Below are positions 54,001 to 61,590 of a stretch of 64,000 nt of DNA, piece after piece (within the stretch, counting starts at the first letter, position 1; each line of letters starts with the position of its first letter). The stretch comes from Acidobacteriota bacterium. Its GTDB lineage: Bacteria > Acidobacteriota > Blastocatellia > RBC074. Under the pieces are notes generated by a model. That model did not search any database, was not told where the DNA came from, and worked only from the letters and a program-made list of their open reading frames with translations. Made by a program: the position numbers and the translations under genes. The stretch is from contig JAFDVI010000020.1 of the NCBI GenBank assembly GCA_018269055.1, forward strand, positions 186,001 to 250,000, written 5' to 3'.

Positions 54001-54627
54001 CAGGATTTGACGCTGAAAGTGCGCAAGCTCGGTTACAAAATCGAATACGCCGAAGAAGCCATTGGCTGGACGGAAGCGCCGGACAATTTGGGCGGATTGG
54101 CGAAACAGCGTTTTCGATGGTCGTTCGGTACGCTGCAATGCATGTGGAAACATCGCGATGCGTTGTTTCGTCCGCGATTTGGCGCACTGGGATTTTTGGC
54201 GATGCCAAACACCTGGTTGTTTCAAATTCTGTTTCCGCTGATTTCACCCGTCATGGACTTGCTGTTCCTCTGGACGCTCGCTTCTTACTCGATCCAACGA
54301 ATGGAACATCCCCAGGAGTATTCGGTCACGAACCTTAACCAGGTGCTGTTTTATTACGCGTTGTTTCTGGCGGTGGACTGGCTGGCGGCGGCGTTTGCCT
54401 TTGCGCTGGAGCGCCGCGAACAGTGGAACCTGCTCTGGAGCCTGTTTTTGCAACGGTTTTGTTACCGGCAAGTGATGTATTACGTGATGGTGAAATCGGT
54501 TTGGACTGCCACACGCGGCGTCATTGTGGGATGGGGCAAGCTGGAACGAAAAGCCACCGTTACCGAACTCAGAAAGTCGCACCCCGCCCAAACAGAGAGG
54601 TTCGACACGTTGTACCCTCCGGTTTAG
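51100..54627 (+). CDS. Tripartite polysaccharide protein: GH18-like, NodB deacetylase, GT2 synthase
   Basis: The 1175-residue inner-membrane protein has a first transmembrane helix (about 25-48). A GH18-like glycosidase domain follows (about 120-480; GVCIDFEEVP, GGYGYGWSKG). Next is a NodB polysaccharide deacetylase (about 495-700; FDDGPDE at 504-510, HSFTHP, RAPYFG, LLHDGGGD). Further helices (about 735-790) lead to a GT2 synthase with DDGS (824-827), DAD, EDQD and QRFRW (about 1003), then several C-terminal helices. This joins in one chain functions that PgaA-C or IcaA/B divide between proteins. Likely substrate is poly-N-acetylglucosamine or chitin-like glycan, built at the cytoplasmic face and edited outside. 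Confidence 0.85.
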   Translation: MEIRKSLPVFYDPSERRRHYVRHTGVFLAITFTILAALFIASVIINPALPRLSLRQAAGASIPVEAKSPVPLLPVPNLIATRREARSAQAQAELRRAIRKARADRQRASKPIVRNATGSTERPQAFGFYVNWDDSSYQSLKRHIQQLDQLVPEWLRLRSGAEPIAPELDAHAMDLIRRERPDLPIIPMVHNSKDGKWEPQTLAAQIADEAARMRLVNALANFVGEQHFQGVCIDFEEVPAGSQKHLLAFMQQLHATFIAHNWKVMQAVPFDDEEWDYPAFAAANDYLLLMAYDEHWAESDAGSIAGQPWFEATLAKRMRELEGGKTIVCIGGYGYGWSKGRETEELTFQEAVLAARDSEAKIEFDPATRNPYFNYEDEDGSKHTVWFLDGATAFNQMRASRQFHPAGFALWRMGSEDPSLWSVFGREQMDAAPDGLQKIVYGYDVDFEGMGEILQFEAAPKEGKRFINVDARSGLIADAHYLSIPSSYVLRRTGWQTGKVALTFDDGPDETWTPQILDILKREHVPATFFIIGQNGQAHPQLVKRIVAEGHDIGNHSFTHPNLGEIPGKLTELELNATQRLIEALTGRSTRLFRAPYFGDAEPQTADEVEPAAIANRLGYIIVGLRVDPDDWALPGTDEIVKRTEAALTNSNPDERGQIVLLHDGGGDRAQTVAALPRLIHELRAQGYQFATVSELAGLTQAQTMPLLPPEQGWMARADKLTFYIFAVGGWLIRWMFLIGIVLGLSRMLFIGALALAQYIRCATFRRNSTARRNSIAQTVPAEARTAKMVSVIIAAYNEEKVIAQTVRSLLASEYPNVEIIVVDDGSIDATGQVVQEQFGLEPHVRLFTQPNKGKAEALNYGLRHATGDIVVAMDADTIFPAQTIGALAVHFDNPRVGAVAGNAKVGNRINLVTRWQALEYITAQNMDRRAFALLNGITVVPGAVGAWRRELLDRIGGFASDTLAEDQDLTLKVRKLGYKIEYAEEAIGWTEAPDNLGGLAKQRFRWSFGTLQCMWKHRDALFRPRFGALGFLAMPNTWLFQILFPLISPVMDLLFLWTLASYSIQRMEHPQEYSVTNLNQVLFYYALFLAVDWLAAAFAFALERREQWNLLWSLFLQRFCYRQVMYYVMVKSVWTATRGVIVGWGKLERKATVTELRKSHPAQTERFDTLYPPV

Positions 54628-54814
54628 ATTCGCCAACACCCTCTCTCAGCCTCGCTAATTTTCTCAACTACATCCAGTTAGCGCTGCGGCGGCGTAGTTC
54701 AAAGTGGTGTCACTCGAAAAGGGTTCATCGCTGCAAATAAGCCGCTGGAAAAGCTCCGCGCAAACGTGTAGCTTATTATCTGCTCCCAATTAGAAAATAA
54801 CATTGAGGTATCAA

Positions 54815-57361
54815 ATGAGAAGAAGGAGTTTGGAGATTTTATTTACCAGCAAGTGGGTTAATGCTCTGATACGTGGCGCTTTTGTGTCACTCATCTTTTG
54901 TCTGGGTTCGGTTGGCTCGTTCGGCCAACAAACCCAGGTTCGCACACGAGTTCGCGTCACAACCCAGGACGAAACCGGACAGCCGGTCGCGGGCGTCGCG
55001 ATTCAGATCAAACTCAAAAACGATATTGTTTCGACCATCATCAGCGATGACAAAGGCGAAGCCGTCGCCACAAACTTTCCGGCCGGCACATACGACATCA
55101 CTGTTTCCAAAGACGGCTTTCAACCTCGCACCCAAAGCAAGGTCGAGGTGAATGCTGGAACGGAGGTAGACATCAAGTTTGTGATGGTCCCCCAGATTTC
55201 CGTCAAAGACGAAGTCAACGTCACAGCCAACACCGCCGATAATCCGCCGGAACAAACGTCTTCGACGCCAATTGAGCTACAGCGCGTGACGATGCGCGAA
55301 CTGCCAACAGCGACCAATTCCGTAAAAGACGCGCTGCCGCTGCTGCCCGGAGTCGTGCGCTCTCAGCAGGGCGAAATCAAGATTTCCGGCACAGGCGAAA
55401 ACCGCAGCGCTTTTATCGTCAATTCCGCCGACGTGACTGATCCGGCGACAGGCCAATTCGGAATGACCGTTCCGGTGGACAGCGTGGAATCTATCAACGT
55501 CTTCAAAACGCCGTATCTGGCTCAATATGGACGATTTACCGCCGGAGTCGTTTCGGTGGAAACTCGGCGCGGCGGCAGCAAATGGAATTTCGAGCTAAAC
55601 GACCCGTTTCCGGAATTCCGTTATCTGAACGGTCACCTGCGCGGATTACGCGACGCGACGCCGCGCGTGGTATTCAACGGCCCGCTGATCAAAGACAAAC
55701 TGTTTCTTTCCGAAGGAACCGAATACACCATCGCCAAACGCGCCGTGCAGACACTGGAGTATCCAAATAAGGAAACCATTTCGGAATCGGTCAATTCCTT
55801 CACGCAGTTGGATTACATCGTGTCGGCCACGCATACCTTGACCGGGACTTTTCACCTGGCTCCGCGCAAAGACCAGTTTTATGGTTTGAATTTTTTCAAC
55901 CGCCGCGAAGTCACACCGAATTTCAGCGGCAAGGATTACACCGGAACACTGATTGACCGGCTGACGATTGGCAGCAATCTGTTGGAAAGTTTGGTTTCGG
56001 TGAAAGATTATGACGCGGCGGTTTGGGGCCAAGGCGTCGCTGAAATGACGCTGACGCCAACCGGCAATCACGGAAATTATTTCAGCCAACAGAATCGCCA
56101 AGCCACGCGCGCGGAATGGACGGAGACATTGTCGCTGCAACCGATCCGCAACATCGGTTCGCATAACTTGAAATTCGGCAGCATTATTTCGCGCACAACC
56201 AATGATGGACAGTTCCTGGCACGTCCGGTCAATATCCTGGATGCCAACAACAATCTGTTACAGCGAATTGAATTTGTTGGCGGTTCGCAGTTCGACCTGA
56301 CCGATCTGGAAACGCATTTCTTCGGGCAGGATCATTGGAACATCACGCAAAAGCTGGCAATGGACATCGGTCTGCGATTTGAACGCCAGGGCATCACTGA
56401 AACCTTGCGCTTTGCTCCTCGCATAGGACTGGCGTGGACTCCGTTCGGCAATCAAAAAACAGTGTTCCGTACCGGTTATGGTTTCTTTTATGACCGCGTG
56501 CCGCTGAGCGTTTACGCGTTTGATAAATACCCGGAGCAGTTGATTACCAGCTACGCGCCTGATGGAAGCATCCTTGATGGCCCGCGCCGGTTTGCCAACA
56601 TCACCGACCGCGCCCTGGGCAGCAAGAACCCTTTCCTGCACGGCGGATCAAACATCGGCAACTTTGCGCCATACAGCGGCACCTGGAATGTCGAACTGGA
56701 ACACGCCTTTGCGCGCTATCTGAAGCTACGTATCAATTACCTGAGCAGCAACTCCGAAGGCATCGTGACCGTCGAGCCAAGAGTTGTCCAAGGAAAAGAT
56801 GCTTTGGTGTTGGGCGGAGGCGGCCAATCCCGCTACCGGCAATTTGAAATCACCGGCAAAATAAGCTGGGGCGAACAAAAACAAAACCTGTTTCTGTCTT
56901 ATGTTCACAGCAGCTCGCGTGGAAACATCAACGAATTCAATACCTACATCGGCAACTTTCCGTTTCCAGTGGTGCGACCGGATCAAAACGTACGGCTGAG
57001 CGCCGATTTGCCGCATCGCTTTCTGGGTTGGGGAACGTTCAACCTGCCGTGGAAGCTGCGCTATTCGCCGATTGTCGAATTCCGCAACGGCTTTCCCTAC
57101 TCAGAACTCGACGCCACACAGCAATACGTCGGCGAAGCGAACAGCTTGCGGTTTCCGAAGTTCTTCTCCTTCGACAGCCGCGTTTCCCGTGATTTCCAGA
57201 TCAACCCGAAATATGCGTTTCGCTTTTCGCTGAGCGGGTTTAACCTGACCAATCACTTTAATCCGCTGGACGTTCACCGCAACGTCGCCGATCCGCTGAA
57301 TGGCCAGTTTTTCGGGAATTACCGGCGATTTTTCCGACTGGATTTCGACGTAATCTTTTAA
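54815..57361 (+). CDS. TonB-dependent receptor with carboxypeptidase-regulatory-like domain
   Basis: The 848-residue outer-membrane protein has a signal segment (cleavage near GSFGQ), a carboxypeptidase-regulatory-like Ig-type domain (about residues 30-120; RVRVTTQDETGQPVAGVAIQI), a plug domain (PGVVRSQQGEIKISG, TPYLAQYGRFTAGVVSVETRRGG) and a beta-barrel ending FRLDFDVIF. The TonB box is not obvious. ATG 54815 with GAGG upstream is chosen over TTG 54803. The ligand is unknown; the neighbouring polysaccharide protein makes carbohydrate uptake possible but not shown. No SusD-type partner is adjacent. Confidence 0.87.
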   Translation: MRRRSLEILFTSKWVNALIRGAFVSLIFCLGSVGSFGQQTQVRTRVRVTTQDETGQPVAGVAIQIKLKNDIVSTIISDDKGEAVATNFPAGTYDITVSKDGFQPRTQSKVEVNAGTEVDIKFVMVPQISVKDEVNVTANTADNPPEQTSSTPIELQRVTMRELPTATNSVKDALPLLPGVVRSQQGEIKISGTGENRSAFIVNSADVTDPATGQFGMTVPVDSVESINVFKTPYLAQYGRFTAGVVSVETRRGGSKWNFELNDPFPEFRYLNGHLRGLRDATPRVVFNGPLIKDKLFLSEGTEYTIAKRAVQTLEYPNKETISESVNSFTQLDYIVSATHTLTGTFHLAPRKDQFYGLNFFNRREVTPNFSGKDYTGTLIDRLTIGSNLLESLVSVKDYDAAVWGQGVAEMTLTPTGNHGNYFSQQNRQATRAEWTETLSLQPIRNIGSHNLKFGSIISRTTNDGQFLARPVNILDANNNLLQRIEFVGGSQFDLTDLETHFFGQDHWNITQKLAMDIGLRFERQGITETLRFAPRIGLAWTPFGNQKTVFRTGYGFFYDRVPLSVYAFDKYPEQLITSYAPDGSILDGPRRFANITDRALGSKNPFLHGGSNIGNFAPYSGTWNVELEHAFARYLKLRINYLSSNSEGIVTVEPRVVQGKDALVLGGGGQSRYRQFEITGKISWGEQKQNLFLSYVHSSSRGNINEFNTYIGNFPFPVVRPDQNVRLSADLPHRFLGWGTFNLPWKLRYSPIVEFRNGFPYSELDATQQYVGEANSLRFPKFFSFDSRVSRDFQINPKYAFRFSLSGFNLTNHFNPLDVHRNVADPLNGQFFGNYRRFFRLDFDVIF

Positions 57362-57369
57362 GCATTCTT

Positions 57370-57427
57370 CTCTCCCACGAAGAAACATGAACGTAGACTG
57401 GTTGCGTCGTGAGACTTCGTGGGAGAG
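57370..57427. terminator. Hairpin between convergent TonB receptor and DUF2227 genes
   Basis: CTCTCCCACGAAG (57370-57382) pairs perfectly with CTTCGTGGGAGAG (57415-57427) around a 32-base loop. It lies nine bases beyond the receptor stop and seven before the end of the convergent gene. The T-run is short (TTT), so its terminator strength is uncertain. Confidence 0.6.
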
Positions 57428-57433
57428 TTTCAG

Positions 57434-57982
57434 CTATCGCCGCCGCCGTTTCTTCCCGCCTCTGACTGTGGATTTGATCGTTGACCAGATCAAATCCGCC
57501 GCGGTGTGAGACAGTGCCCCCAAACAAAGCCCTAAAAATCCCGCCCACAAGTAATTTTTGTCGGCTTGTCCATACAGCGAAAACAAATCGCCTTTGACCA
57601 GATTGAATTCCGCCGTCCAAGTGGTCTGCATTCCGCGAAGGTAGGTGTGGCGCAAATACAGCAGCGTCGCCGCAACCAGCGAAAACATCAACGTGAAGTA
57701 AACGACGCGAACGGCTGTTCCCAACACCGGCCCATGCGACAACGTTGAACGATGCGGCATCGCGACTTGATACGGTTTCCAGATAAACCGCAATGGCCCC
57801 CAACGATTGTATGGGCGGCTTTGCAAATCCAGGTCAGGCCCGAACATCAATCCGGCAAACAGCATCGCCAAAGTAGCGATAATGGACATTGCGTGATCGC
57901 CTCCCCAATACATTTCCGCCGCCAGATAGGTAAACGGCGTCAACGCAAACGTAATGGTGTCGTGCGTGTTGGCGTTTGGCAT
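57434..57982 (-). CDS. DUF2227 putative metal-binding membrane protein
   Basis: The 182-residue protein contains the DUF2227 signature: HDTITF near the N terminus, then GPDLDLQSRPYNRWGPLRFI, followed by HRSTLSHG. Conserved His and Asp residues suggest a metal site next to about three or four membrane helices. The protein ends with a basic KKRRRR tail. Family function is unknown. A separate start upstream is not needed; the ATG at 57982 gives the normal MPNANTHD beginning. It is convergent with the TonB receptor. Confidence 0.85.
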   Translation of the reverse strand: MPNANTHDTITFALTPFTYLAAEMYWGGDHAMSIIATLAMLFAGLMFGPDLDLQSRPYNRWGPLRFIWKPYQVAMPHRSTLSHGPVLGTAVRVVYFTLMFSLVAATLLYLRHTYLRGMQTTWTAEFNLVKGDLFSLYGQADKNYLWAGFLGLCLGALSHTAADLIWSTIKSTVRGGKKRRRR

Positions 57983-58080
57983 ACATCAAACCTCCGACAG
58001 TTTGCCCGCACAATGAATGTTGTACCCGCGTTTCAGACGTGCAACGGAACTTACCCGACAGGTTCGCTGTGGTCAAGAGA

Positions 58081-59388
58081 TTAGTTGATGAGGTGGGTGT
58101 AAACTTCAATGGCGCGTTCGGCCATCAGCTTGACGCTGTAGTGCTCACGGACTGCGGATGCACCGCGTTTGCCCATGTCGTCGGCGAGTTCGGAATTTTT
58201 CCAGAGCGAATAAATCGCATCGGCCAACCCTGCCGAGTCTTCCGGTTCAAACAGCAAACCGCCCTGCGTGCGTTCCAGAATTTCGGGGAAAGAACCGTGA
58301 CGAGGCTGAATGACGGGCACTCCGCTGGCCATTGCTTCCAGAATGGATAATCCTTTGGCTTCGGCATACGTCGTCGGCACGGATACAACGTCCACATTGC
58401 GAAAGAAATCCAGCTTGCCTTCGCGTTCCACAGCGCCGTGATAGCGAAATTCGTTCGCCAAACCAGCCGTGCTCAATTTATGTTCGATTTCCTGCAAGTA
58501 AGGTTTGTGTTCCGGCGCAAGATAGCCTGCGGCTTCGAGTTTGGCGGAAGGAAAATCGTCCCGTAGCCGCAACAACCGGTACGCTTCGGCTAGCACATGC
58601 AAGCCTTTTTCCGGCGCAACACGAGCAAAGTAACCAATCGTGAACGGTTCGTTGCTTCGCGGCTTTCTTGGAGACGGATTTTCGTAATCATTCAAGTTGA
58701 TTCCCAAAGGAACAACGTGAATTTTGCTGCGCGGAATGCTCAGGTAATCGGCCATAAAATCGGCGTAATAGCCGCTGACGGCGATAAACCCGTCCACATA
58801 TTCGGCTTGTTCGCGAATCAACCGAATCGCCTCGCTGCGGTACGGTTCGCGCATTCCGTCCAAAAATAAATCTTCGCCTTGCAGCGTGCAGCAAATCGGC
58901 AACCCGGTCGCTTCTTTGATCGGTTTGGCCAATCCGATCAGCATGGAATTTTGCATGTCCACGATTTCAAACCCGGCTGGCGGCGGAGGTTCGGTTTTCA
59001 ACCAGTCAATGAATTTGCCGATTTCTTTTCGCTGGTGACCGTGTTCGCCTTTCAGAATGGAAATTGTCAATTCGCACAATGAATCGGGATCAACGGCGAT
59101 GGATCGTTTCGACGCCGCTTTAAGTACAAACTGCGAATCCCACAATTTATCCAACCAACGCGGCGTATGACGAAAGATGGCCGAATGCTGCTCCAAATAA
59201 ACACTGATGCCGCCAAAGAAAACTTTGTCGTTGCTGACGTTGGGTTCATCGGTCAGCGGCGTCGTGTACAGCGGTTGCAACGTGACTTCGTGGCCCTGGC
59301 GCAGCAATTCCGACGCGAGCGCGTTGTCGCGCAAACAACTGCCGCAATACATCCCAGCGGCTCCGGCTGTCAGGTAAAGAATCTTCAT
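58081..59388 (-). CDS. GT4-family glycosyltransferase
   Basis: The 435-residue GT-B enzyme has an N-terminal domain with MKILYLTAGAAGMYCGSCLRDNALASEL. The C-terminal donor-binding domain contains FTIGYFARVAPEKGLHVLAEAYRLL, VVSVPTTYAEAKGLSILEAMASGVPVIQPRHGSFPEIL and the retaining-enzyme E-x7-E region. The donor is probably a nucleotide sugar and the acceptor unknown. The aldehyde dehydrogenase gene ends eight bases upstream in the same direction, so the two form an operon. Confidence 0.88.
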   Translation of the reverse strand: MKILYLTAGAAGMYCGSCLRDNALASELLRQGHEVTLQPLYTTPLTDEPNVSNDKVFFGGISVYLEQHSAIFRHTPRWLDKLWDSQFVLKAASKRSIAVDPDSLCELTISILKGEHGHQRKEIGKFIDWLKTEPPPPAGFEIVDMQNSMLIGLAKPIKEATGLPICCTLQGEDLFLDGMREPYRSEAIRLIREQAEYVDGFIAVSGYYADFMADYLSIPRSKIHVVPLGINLNDYENPSPRKPRSNEPFTIGYFARVAPEKGLHVLAEAYRLLRLRDDFPSAKLEAAGYLAPEHKPYLQEIEHKLSTAGLANEFRYHGAVEREGKLDFFRNVDVVSVPTTYAEAKGLSILEAMASGVPVIQPRHGSFPEILERTQGGLLFEPEDSAGLADAIYSLWKNSELADDMGKRGASAVREHYSVKLMAERAIEVYTHLIN

Positions 59389-59396
59389 CGTTGCAA

Positions 59397-60821
59397 TTAA
59401 GCTGCTGCTGCCCGTTGGAACGCACGCCGCGCATACAAATGTTCAAACAAATTTCCTTCGTGGGGTTGATCCCAGGCGATTTTCATCGTCGGAATCGCGC
59501 CAATGTTCAGCCGATCCACGTGCGGTGAAGCCACCAGTTTGTTGATCAACTTCAGATCGTTGGTGATTGCCGTCACGACCAGCGATGGTCCAAAAGCTTC
59601 CGGCATCTCTTCCGGCCTGACCTCGACCACGCTGGCGAAGGGGAACAGAAATTCTCGGTTGGCCAACGGATGGTTGTGGTTTTCGACATGCACAATAGTC
59701 GGCAGCAGATACGTTGCGCCGTCCACTTCCACCAATCGCTTGCCGCGCACTTTTGCCGAAACATCCGTCGCGCCGGATTCACGCAAGCCGGAATCCACAA
59801 TCGCCGAAATGCGTTTCGCTACATCGGCATTGGCAAACGGAGCGAGCAAAGCTTCGGGGTCTTCGGGCTGTCGAGGAATGATTTTGGCAACGCGTTCCGC
59901 CAAAGCCTTTGCGATTTCGTTTCCGTGACGCGTCACCCAAACGCCCGAAGCATTGATGCACGAACGTCCGCCGTTTTCCGTGATCGAAGCGACCATCACA
60001 TCCAGATAGTTTTCCCAATCGTCTACCACGTCATCGCCCAGCACGACTTTGCTGTAGCCCGTGCCGTGCAATTCAATGCGCGGATCGCTGGCGTATTTGC
60101 CCACCGTAGAAGAATCTCCGAAGAACATTCCGCGTCCGCAGGATTGCAAAATCGCGCCTGCTCCGCCGTGATCCGCAGGGTAGTATCCAAACGCTTCTTT
60201 CGGCACTCCTGCATTGATCAGGGCCTGCGCGATGCGATACGGCGACCAAGGCTCGCTGCTGCCTGGTTTCAACACCAACGGCACTTTCATCGCAATCGAA
60301 GGAATCCACAAGCTGTGAACGCCCGGCGAATTGCTCGGCAAAATTACGCCAAGTGAGTTCGTGCGCGGAAAGAAACTGACGGCGTGGCCTTCGTGCGAGC
60401 CAAACCCGTCATCCAGAATTTTCAGATCAATACCGCGCGTCAACCCATCGAGCACGGATTTCATTTCCGCCATTACGCCACTGATCTTCGCCATGTTTTT
60501 GCGCACCAGCACGTGTGGCATTCCCGTCGTCGCCGACAACTGGCGGACATAATCATCCGGCGTTTGCGATTGGTCAGCGACGGGCAAGGTGTCGTTCATA
60601 AAGGAATCCGCCGCCTTCCGGCACATCGCAATCAACTGTTCCGTCGTGAATGCAGCCAGCATCGCCTGAATAGCGTCCAGATCGCGCAAATCGCGCCGAA
60701 TCAATCCGGGATTCGCCAGACTGAGTTCGACAAACGTTTCCCGCGTCCGAAAGTGCGGCACGCGCGAAACATCAACACTTTTATACGGATTGCCTTTGCG
60801 AAGAATGGGTATGTGTAACAT
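59397..60821 (-). CDS. Aldehyde dehydrogenase superfamily protein
   Basis: The 474-residue NAD(P)-dependent enzyme shows SLGVILPSNSPGVHSLWIPSIAMK, PLVLKPGSSEPW and the nucleophile Cys in GGRSCINASGVWV (near residue 286). The first ~100 residues are unlike common ALDHs, and the Glu general base of the usual LELGG motif is not clearly present (ELHGTGYSKVVLG stands there). The sequence therefore suggests a long-chain acyl-CoA reductase-like or other divergent subfamily. It precedes a GT4 gene, so a role in glycolipid or envelope chemistry is conceivable but unproven. Confidence 0.75.
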   Translation of the reverse strand: MLHIPILRKGNPYKSVDVSRVPHFRTRETFVELSLANPGLIRRDLRDLDAIQAMLAAFTTEQLIAMCRKAADSFMNDTLPVADQSQTPDDYVRQLSATTGMPHVLVRKNMAKISGVMAEMKSVLDGLTRGIDLKILDDGFGSHEGHAVSFFPRTNSLGVILPSNSPGVHSLWIPSIAMKVPLVLKPGSSEPWSPYRIAQALINAGVPKEAFGYYPADHGGAGAILQSCGRGMFFGDSSTVGKYASDPRIELHGTGYSKVVLGDDVVDDWENYLDVMVASITENGGRSCINASGVWVTRHGNEIAKALAERVAKIIPRQPEDPEALLAPFANADVAKRISAIVDSGLRESGATDVSAKVRGKRLVEVDGATYLLPTIVHVENHNHPLANREFLFPFASVVEVRPEEMPEAFGPSLVVTAITNDLKLINKLVASPHVDRLNIGAIPTMKIAWDQPHEGNLFEHLYARRAFQRAAAA

Positions 60822-60852
60822 AGAAAATACAATGTTCCTTCCTGCGGTTCAT

Positions 60853-61098
60853 TCAAGCCATGACCAGTTGCTGATATGCTCGCTCGACAGTGGCAGGCAC
60901 GTTCATCACAACGAAACGGTCTGCGCTATAAAGGTAGCTTTCGCCGCTTTCGTCCACCACTCGCAACATCCCTTCGGCTTCAGCCTCGGCGTCACTGATA
61001 ACCTGATAAAGTTTCATCAGTTCGAGTGAAGCCGGGTAACCTTCGTTGTTTACGCAAATGCCAAATGTCAGTTTAGCTTGGCTTTTCTTTTTATTCAT
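60853..61098 (-). CDS. Small conserved protein (81 aa) of unknown function
   Basis: The 81-residue soluble protein contains FGICVNNEGYPASLELMKLYQVI, then DESGESYLYSADRFVVMNVP, a pattern I recall in small proteins of cyanobacteria and other bacteria with no assigned role. It has no membrane segment or signal peptide. It lies five bases after the 77-residue gene and 31 bases before the aldehyde dehydrogenase gene on the same strand, so the two small genes form a tight pair. ATG 61098 is preferred to the upstream TTG. Confidence 0.65.
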   Translation of the reverse strand: MNKKKSQAKLTFGICVNNEGYPASLELMKLYQVISDAEAEAEGMLRVVDESGESYLYSADRFVVMNVPATVERAYQQLVMA

Positions 61099-61103
61099 AA
61101 CGC

Positions 61104-61337
61104 TCAATCCAAAAACTTCGTGATCTTGAATTCCTTTTTGCCGATGCCGTGCGCTTCGTACCAGTGAACTTCAGCGTAACGCAAATTACCGCTTGGCAAC
61201 CGCACCGTCGCTTCGCCTTTTAGCTTACGCCAACGTCCTTTGCCATACCAACGCCACAGTCGCCGACGATCCCGGATGCTGAGGTTGATCGCAATGGTTT
61301 GGATATTCGTGATTTCCCCGGCCAACTCAAAATCCAT
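61104..61337 (-). CDS. Small conserved protein (77 aa) of unknown function
   Basis: The 77-residue basic protein has MDFELAGEITNIQTIAI, a tract of Arg/Lys/Trp (RDRRRLWRWYGKGRWRKLKG) and the closing HWYEAHGIGKKEFKITKFLD. The motif HWYEAxGIGxKExKIK recurs, as I recall, in small proteins that accompany the 81-residue type in other bacteria. The basic character suggests nucleic acid contact, but this is inference. AAAGGTG lies about eight bases before ATG 61337. It is paired with the next gene and may be the first of a two-gene module. Confidence 0.65.
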   Translation of the reverse strand: MDFELAGEITNIQTIAINLSIRDRRRLWRWYGKGRWRKLKGEATVRLPSGNLRYAEVHWYEAHGIGKKEFKITKFLD

Positions 61338-61356
61338 CGAAACACCTTTTCCCGTC

Positions 61357-61590
61357 TCACTGACCACGCGGCAACGCTGCCGGAAGATGATTCTTCAAAA
61401 TCCAAAGCCTGAAAAGGTCGACCGCAAAACAATACCGATCCTCGCGCATTTCCACAATCTCTTTGCGGCTCAGGCTCTGCGCCGCCGCTTGGTACTGGTG
61501 TCAGCCGCTCCCGTTCCCAGCGCCCGCAAGACTTCGCGCTCGACTTTGGCGCATTCTTCCCAGTTGTTGTGGAAGTCAACGCATAAATTT
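61357..61590 (-). pseudogene. C-terminal relic of a STAND/AAA-type ATPase
   Basis: Just beyond the pentapeptide-gene stop one frame reads DFHNNWEECAKVEREVLRALG, then a stop at 61470-61472. A second frame continues with QSLSRKEIVEMREDRYCFAV followed by DLFRLWILKNHLPAALP and a stop at 61357. Joined across a frameshift, these resemble the winged-helix tail of STAND-type ATPases ('...YRFRVPLFRRWL'). No Walker motifs remain nearby. I read it as the decayed 3' end of such a gene; the upstream part has been lost or replaced. Confidence 0.45.
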
